64,000 nt of DNA from Petrosia ficiformis. Taxonomy: Eukaryota; Porifera; Demospongiae; Haplosclerida; Petrosiidae. The notes beneath the pieces were generated by a model, which saw nothing but the letters and a program-made list of their open reading frames with translations, was not told the DNA's origin and made no database searches. Shown piece after piece: positions 59,601 to 64,000 of the stretch. The stretch covers positions 248,001 through 312,000 of the forward strand of contig OX345636.1 of assembly GCA_947044365.1 (NCBI GenBank), given 5' to 3'. Both the position numbers and the translations under genes were made by a program. Position 1 is the stretch's first letter. Each line of letters starts with the position of its first letter.

Positions 59601-62600
59601 TATGATATCACAAATATACCTTCTTCAACTATGCCATGATCATGCAAATCTCTAATATCATTATCTTCTGATTGTATAGTACTAGTACTAGTAGTTGTAT
59701 CTTCTGATTGTATAGTACTAGTACTAGTAGTTGTATCTTCTAATTGTAAAGTACTAGTACTAGTAGTTGTATCTTCTGATTGTATAGTACTAGTACTAGT
59801 AGTTGTATCTTCTGATTGTAAAGTACTAGTACTAGTAGTTGTATCTTCTGATTGTAAAGTACTAGTACTAGTATCTTCTGATTGTACAGTACTAGTACTA
59901 GCATCTTGTGATTGTACAGTACTAGTAGTGGTATCACTATGCTCATCTGATAAAGTATATAATAATTATTATGTCTGTTGTCATGTTAACACTACATACC
60001 TTCATCTGCTGCATCAATTCTTTGTCTTTTATATGAAGATTGTTCATCTAACTCTTCATTGTTTCGTTTTCGAACTAATCTCACTACTAAGAAAGTATCT
60101 GTGTACATAATTTTAAAATAATAATTAGAACTGAAATTGAGTGATGTATTTAAACATTCTTGTAAGAAGTCAAATTTAAAGGTCCTCCAGTGAATGGTAA
60201 ATGAAGAGAAGCAGACAATGCAACTGGTGATGATGTACATTATAAATATTAAATGTTAAAATATAATTTCTCTTTGACGACTGAACTACATGTAAAAGCA
60301 ACAATTTATATACAAACTCACTTTCCCTAGAGTCTGATAAAGAGACTGGTATAGTGAAGAGGTATAAGACAATACCTACTAGACAAAACTGAGGACGAGT
60401 AATACTTCCATAAAAACTCTCAGTTGAAAACAATCCACCATCAATCTTTTCGAACTTGTAAGGTAGTATTGCTTGTTTAAGAGATGCTTTTACAAAACTA
60501 AGATACTTTATTTGTTGCTCATTCTCTAGTGAGACACAGTGTTGAATATCCAATTTCACAGGTTGTAGAAATTCCTTGGCAAACGAGATAGCATATACAG
60601 CACTAACGAGCTCTGTACCCTCTGGAAACTGGAATTTACCACCCACTAAAGCTTTAACTACCACCTCACATGTATCTGATGGAGAGATGGTACCTTGTGG
60701 AAAATGTAATCTACAGCCATATTCTTCCCAGTTGAGTGACTGGGGTTTGTCCCCTTGAATAAGGAAGAGTGTTTCTCCAGCCACATGTACACCATCAAGA
60801 TGATCTGATAAATATAATAATAAATACTAGTAACTAATAGCATCTCTATGATACTTGATAACCTCTGAATCATGTGAGGAGGAGATCCTCAATTCCTCAA
60901 TCTTCTTAAACTCCTCCATTTGTACTTTCAGTTGCTTCATCTGATCTCTCTCTATCTCTAACATACTTTGTAGTTCCTCTACTTGAGAGGATTTATTAGT
61001 AATTGTGGATTGTAGAGTCATAACTTCTATATAATAAAACACATCATGAAGTTATGTTAACTACAAAGTAACACATGATTACGTTTTTTCATTCTCTCCT
61101 CCTTCATTTCTAACATACTCTGTAATTCCTCAATTTGTTCATTCTTACTAGCAACCATCACCTGAAGTGACTCATTCTCTAATATAATAATATATTTATT
61201 ATTTAGTTTAAAATACTGGTAATACTGGTAATACTGGTAATACTGGTAATACTGGTATTACTGGTAATACTGCTAATACTGCTAATACTCAACTAACCTT
61301 CCTGAAGTATTATTGTTTTATCACTAATGAGTGATTTGTCATCATCTACAGGTTTTGATTCATCTTCTTCTAATTGTTCTGTTTCTTTATCCCCTTCCAA
61401 TATCTCCATATCTTCCTCATCTAATGAAATATATAATACTAATATTCAACAGTATTGCTTATATGATAATCACTAATTATTATGTTATAGTTATAAAATG
61501 GGCATACTATTTATAACAGAATTCTAAGCCCTAGCAACGAGGGCGGCACGCCCGAGTGCGCGGGCTTAGAATTCTGTTATAAACCGTACGCCCATTTTAT
61601 AACTGTTTTCTAGCCACCCACTTCAATTCAAACACTCGCCTTGCTACCTTCCAGCAACTAACGAAGGATAATGTTGATATGTATGACGTTCTTAGAAGTT
61701 CTTCTATACATTCAAACAAGTTAAAAGTCTGCACTGTTAAAAATACGGAAGTTATGAAGCTTAGCCAGAGTGTGGGCGTAGCCTGGGACGTTTCATACAT
61801 TCGCCTTGCTGTTCTTCTGCAACTAACGAAGCATGAATTTCACATCTATAGCTTTCTTAACACTTCAACTCACCAGTTAAAGTAATTACAATCTTGAATC
61901 TTGTAAAATGCAAGAGTTATCGAGCTAAGAACAGTTGTTTCTGCAATGCCCCGCCCACACAATTTTACTAATTACGCATGCGCTATACTATTACCTTGGT
62001 TACAGCGTCTGCGAAAGTCAGCGAAACTGGGAAGTTATAAACCGGTCTATAACTTCCTTATAGTTGAAATATAACACATAGCAACAACATAGTAACAGGC
62101 TAGAAAATATAATATAATAATGTATAATATTGACCTTCTTTCAATAGTTGTATCTCATCATTTGATGTCATGTCTGGTTTATCCTCATCTATAGGTTTTG
62201 GTACTTCCTCTCTTATTGTTTCTAATTTGTCAGTTTTCTTATTTCCTTTCATTACTTCAATAATTTCCTCATCTAATGAAAACATATAATATTCAACACA
62301 TTATCATAGTATGTGTATTAATATAAACCTGATGTAATGGTAGATGTGTGTGTAAGTGTCTTTTTCAAAAGAATAATTCGTTTCTTTGAGTCTTCCAGTT
62401 CTTGTGATTTAGCTAATGATATTGTCTTTTGGATTTCTAATAACTTGTGAGATTCTTGTAACTCTAAAACAAAATCATCACATGATAAATTATTATTAAG
62501 TGATTATATTATCTCACGTTTGTTCAACATGTCCACTGTATATTTAAGAGATGATTCACTAGACTGTAACAAAGTAAGTTTCATATCTTTCTCTTTCGCA

Positions 62601-62712
62601 TCAGTACTCCATTTCTCTGCTTCTTTCTCACGTATTATCACATCTCTTGTTTTATAGCAGTACTGTTCACTATCCCAAATACGTTTCAATATCCACTCAT
62701 CATCACTATACT
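55974..62712 (-). CDS. Coiled-coil / ZU5-like / Ser-Thr repeat protein with helical C-terminus (5' end missing)
   Basis: Minus-strand exons: 62518-62712, 62329-62463, 62135-62272, 61298-61420, 61083-61178, 60835-61026, 60322-60804, 60000-60098, 59620-59946, 59108-59182, 58965-59054, 58839-58901, 58526-58644, 58318-58473, 57309-57609 (a 57-bp GT-AG intron may lie inside), 55974-56344. All have GT-AG borders and compatible phases, mostly phase 1; about 985 residues. Residues 1-293 are charged coiled coil. 294-454 are ZU5-like (CRLHFPQGTI, PVKLDIQHC). 488-596 hold 12-residue DTTTSTSTIQSE repeats. A beta-rich segment follows (DTGGSTCSLVYTG, DCDDIVRFQFED, IPPSCLITVFAVQ). The last 122 residues are helical and could be a death-fold domain. 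ZU5 with death folds suggests a signalling adaptor; that is inference. Exon 58839-58901 carries an in-frame TAA. Confidence 0.78.
56591..56661. repeat. (TA)n microsatellite
   Basis: In the last intron of the gene at 55974-62712. Confidence 0.9.
56662..57308. other. Remainder of the last intron; no feature
   Basis: AT-rich; the open frame 56775-57059 lacks domain signals. Confidence 0.45.
58741..58797. repeat. (TA)n microsatellite
   Basis: In the intron just upstream (minus sense: downstream) of exon 58839-58901. Confidence 0.88.
58839..58901 (-). CDS. 63-bp in-frame exon with a stop codon (candidate poison exon)
   Basis: Acceptor TTTTTAG at 58902-58908 and donor GTGTGT at 58837-58838. Phase 1 in and out, so it can be skipped without shifting the frame. 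Reading in the gene's frame meets TAA at 58888-58890 (after about four codons); beyond it the frame reads HDKTAYKEPHDYTLQ and joins the next exon smoothly. Inclusion would cut the protein at about residue 656, before the beta-rich and C-terminal domains. Confidence 0.6.
59620..59946 (-). CDS. Exon encoding 12-residue Ser/Thr repeats
   Basis: 327 bp. A 36-bp tandem repeat is translated as five full copies of DTTTSTSTIQSE (one or two substitutions: I/L, S/L) after shorter degenerate copies near the start (DTTTSTVQSQ, DASTSTVQSE). The frame is open throughout and flanking phases match. It probably forms a flexible, modifiable linker. Confidence 0.85.
60322..60804 (-). CDS. Exon encoding the ZU5-like domain
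   Basis: 161 codons. Pattern of a ZU5 beta-sandwich: WEEYGCRLHFPQGTISP, then VSAVYAISFAKEF, then LQPVKLDIQHCVSLEN, then KKxDGGLFS-like KIDGGLFSTESFYG. It ends with a short hydrophobic run (FCLVGIVLYLFTIPV) that could be a strand or a membrane-like segment. ZU5 domains occur in ankyrins, UNC5 and PIDD. Confidence 0.75.
60835..62712 (-). CDS. Six exons encoding coiled-coil region
   Basis: Exons 62518-62712, 62329-62463, 62135-62272, 61298-61420, 61083-61178 and 60835-61026 all carry phase-1 borders. They are rich in Glu, Lys, Gln and Leu (QVEELQSMLEIERDQMKQLK; SKNEQIEELQSMLEMKEER). Exons 62135-62272 and 61298-61420 are related to each other (both start DEE, both have KPxDxD), as are 61083-61178 and 60835-61026 (shared EELQSMLE), pointing to exon duplications. 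Confidence 0.78.
61211..61289. repeat. 9-bp tandem repeat (TAATACTGG)n
   Basis: About eight copies with minor variants, in the intron between exons 61298-61420 and 61083-61178. Confidence 0.88.
61490..61603. repeat. 42-bp-arm hairpin with GC-rich loop
   Basis: Arms 61490-61531 and 61562-61603 are near-perfect inverted repeats (GTTATAAAATGGGC; CAGAATTCTAAGCCC). The 30-bp loop GAGGGCGGCACGCCCGAGTG stands out as GC-rich in an AT-rich intron. Confidence 0.85.
61604..62085. repeat. Intronic interspersed repeat, related to 54186-54480
   Basis: Contains two internally related blocks (CGCCTTGCTaCcTTCcaGCAACTAACGAAG near 61636 and again near 61801), and GTTATAAACCGGTCTATAAC near its end. Possibly one TE together with the hairpin at 61490-61603. 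Confidence 0.5.
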
Positions 62713-62732
62713 CTATATGATAATAATGATAA

Positions 62733-62752
62733 TAATAATAATAATAATAATA
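62733..62752. repeat. (AAT)n microsatellite
   Basis: Short AATAAT tract upstream of the first exon found. Confidence 0.75.
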
Positions 62753-62763
62753 TGATAAACGTA

Positions 62764-63090
62764 TTCCAATGATTGCTTTGTGGTGTCCAAAATTCATTAA
62801 TCATGGCTGTCTCTCATGCCTGAAGCCCAACAGCCTGTTATAGTTATTATTTGCATTATGCAGTCTCCTTACTTGTAAAACATTAGAAATATATTTCAGA
62901 TGGAAGAGCTATTAGTTCCTGTTTCTATACAAACTACAAACCTGTAGGCTTCTTCTATCTGGACTATAGATATCGAGCGTGTGTTCTATTATGTGCCACA
63001 CCCATTAATTGAGTGATCTCCCTGGAATGACACTACTTTCTTAACTATGTAGCATGTATACAACTCATATTCATGTAAGTGCATAATAAT
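62764..63090 (-). repeat. About 320-bp repeat, copy 2 (inverted)
   Basis: Reverse complement aligns to 55630-55950. The two copies bracket the gene at 55974-62712. Confidence 0.75.
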
Positions 63091-63146
63091 GTATATATAA
63101 ATACACACCAAACCCATAGCAATCATATAATATACTCTCTCCATGG

Positions 63147-63386
63147 TTTCATACAGGATATTTTGTTAGGGAGGGGAAATAAGCGATCACATGAGGCACA
63201 CTGGGGTTGTCTGGTTTCTGGGAGTGCTTGATCCCCAGCAAATATTGAAAAAATTTAGGCTTTTTGAGTTACTTCTGGTGCCCCAGAAGACTTGTAACTG
63301 AGATGTTTTTGCACATTGAAATAAATTTGGTCTGAAATCCAGGGGTGGTTGGGGGTAACTCAAGTTACGTAGCTGTATGAAACCCT
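63147..63386. mobile_element. Possible MITE with 12-bp inverted ends
   Basis: GGTTTCATACAG at the left and CTGTATGAAACC at the right enclose about 240 bp of higher GC. No target duplication was recognised. Confidence 0.45.
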
Positions 63387-63734
63387 ACTCTGATCAAAAT
63401 TTTGTTAGCTTTCAAAACAAAATGTCATCATATTTTGGAGGCTATTTTAAATTGCTATAATTATATTCTATCCATTTTGCATATATATATGCAGAACTGT
63501 GGAGTATAATAATAATATTATCCACTATATTTGTGAAATGTACATACCAATATATCATATACTCATAATATCAATTACATGTATTATAATAATAAAGGTG
63601 TGTCGTTACATGTGTATACATGTACATTACACTAACTACACATTATAAGGTTTAACTATTTCCATGTAACAATGTAAACATTATTAATTAAATTAGGTTT
63701 AAATCACTTGTGATAACAAGAGAACAATCATCCA
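63387..63734. other. Nothing recognised
   Basis: AT-rich; any 5' exons of the gene at 55974-62712 were not identified here. Confidence 0.4.
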
Positions 63735-63995
63735 TACATACATATATACATACATACATACATACATACATAGACATGAAAACATACATACATATACATA
63801 CATACATACATACAACATACGCACATACATACATACATACATACATACATACATACATACATACGTACATACATACATACATACATACCTACATACACAC
63901 ATACATATACACAAACATACATACAACATATATATATATACATACATACATACATACACACATACGTACATATATACATATATATAAATACGTAC
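63735..63995. repeat. (TACA)n microsatellite
   Basis: About 260 bp of CATA/TACA tetranucleotides with short interruptions. Long open frames on the minus strand (MYVCMYVC repeats) are artefacts of the repeat. Confidence 0.95.
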
Positions 63996-64000
63996 ATACT

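Noticed and set aside
63688..63997. Three overlapping long minus-strand open frames (MYVCMYVC repeats)
   Set aside because: Translation of a TACA tetranucleotide microsatellite; no stop arises by chance in a repeat.

Overview
This is an AT-rich eukaryotic (animal) window. Its genes are split by short GT-AG introns, it is full of microsatellites, and it is heavily invaded by transposable elements. The two host-type genes are an ankyrin-repeat gene and a large coiled-coil / ZU5-like / Ser-Thr-repeat gene. Together with tiny introns and TE families typical of lower metazoans, they suggest a marine invertebrate, most probably a sponge. That assignment is inference; no species marker such as rRNA is present.

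Layout, left to right. 1-1.5 kb: an internally deleted Ty3/gypsy copy with a 3' LTR, joined on its left to a 36-bp minisatellite. 1.6-2.9 kb: two tandem TTAA-flanked MITEs. 3.6-6.15 kb: a decayed antisense retroelement with order gag - protease - integrase and no reverse transcriptase between them (Gmr1-like order). 9.3-28.4 kb: a minus-strand ankyrin gene whose visible exons form one open, phase-consistent reading frame. Its huge introns hold MITEs (11.8, 14.6, 15.9 kb), a decayed DUF7869-like gene (16.8-21.1 kb, minus) with a truncated LINE in one of its introns, two fold-back repeats, and a broken RT element with an N-terminal CXC-type cysteine domain (24.0-26.1 kb, plus). 28.4-34 kb looks non-coding. 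34.1 kb has a tRNA pseudogene. 35.1-36.9 kb has a decayed relative of the gene found at 38.5-40.7 kb.

37.2-51.2 kb is a stack of nested elements: a hAT-type MITE with 8-bp target duplication; a Ty1/copia LTR, primer site and gag start; a 6.7-kb CACTA/EnSpm-like DNA transposon (38194-44916) with two divergent multi-exon genes, sitting inside the copia gag; the rest of the copia gag; a hAT transposase fragment; a LINE fragment; and, inside that LINE, a nearly intact Ty3/gypsy element (46063-50367) with almost identical LTRs and a perfect 5-bp target duplication.

51.4-53.7 kb has a 36-bp and a ~69-bp minisatellite plus weak evidence for the last exons of a plus-strand gene. 56.0-62.7 kb is a minus-strand gene of at least 16 exons (coiled coils, ZU5-like domain, in-frame 12-residue Ser/Thr repeats, helical C-terminus). 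One 63-bp in-frame exon carries a stop codon and looks like a poison exon. Inverted copies of a ~320-bp repeat bracket this gene. The window ends in a TACA microsatellite.
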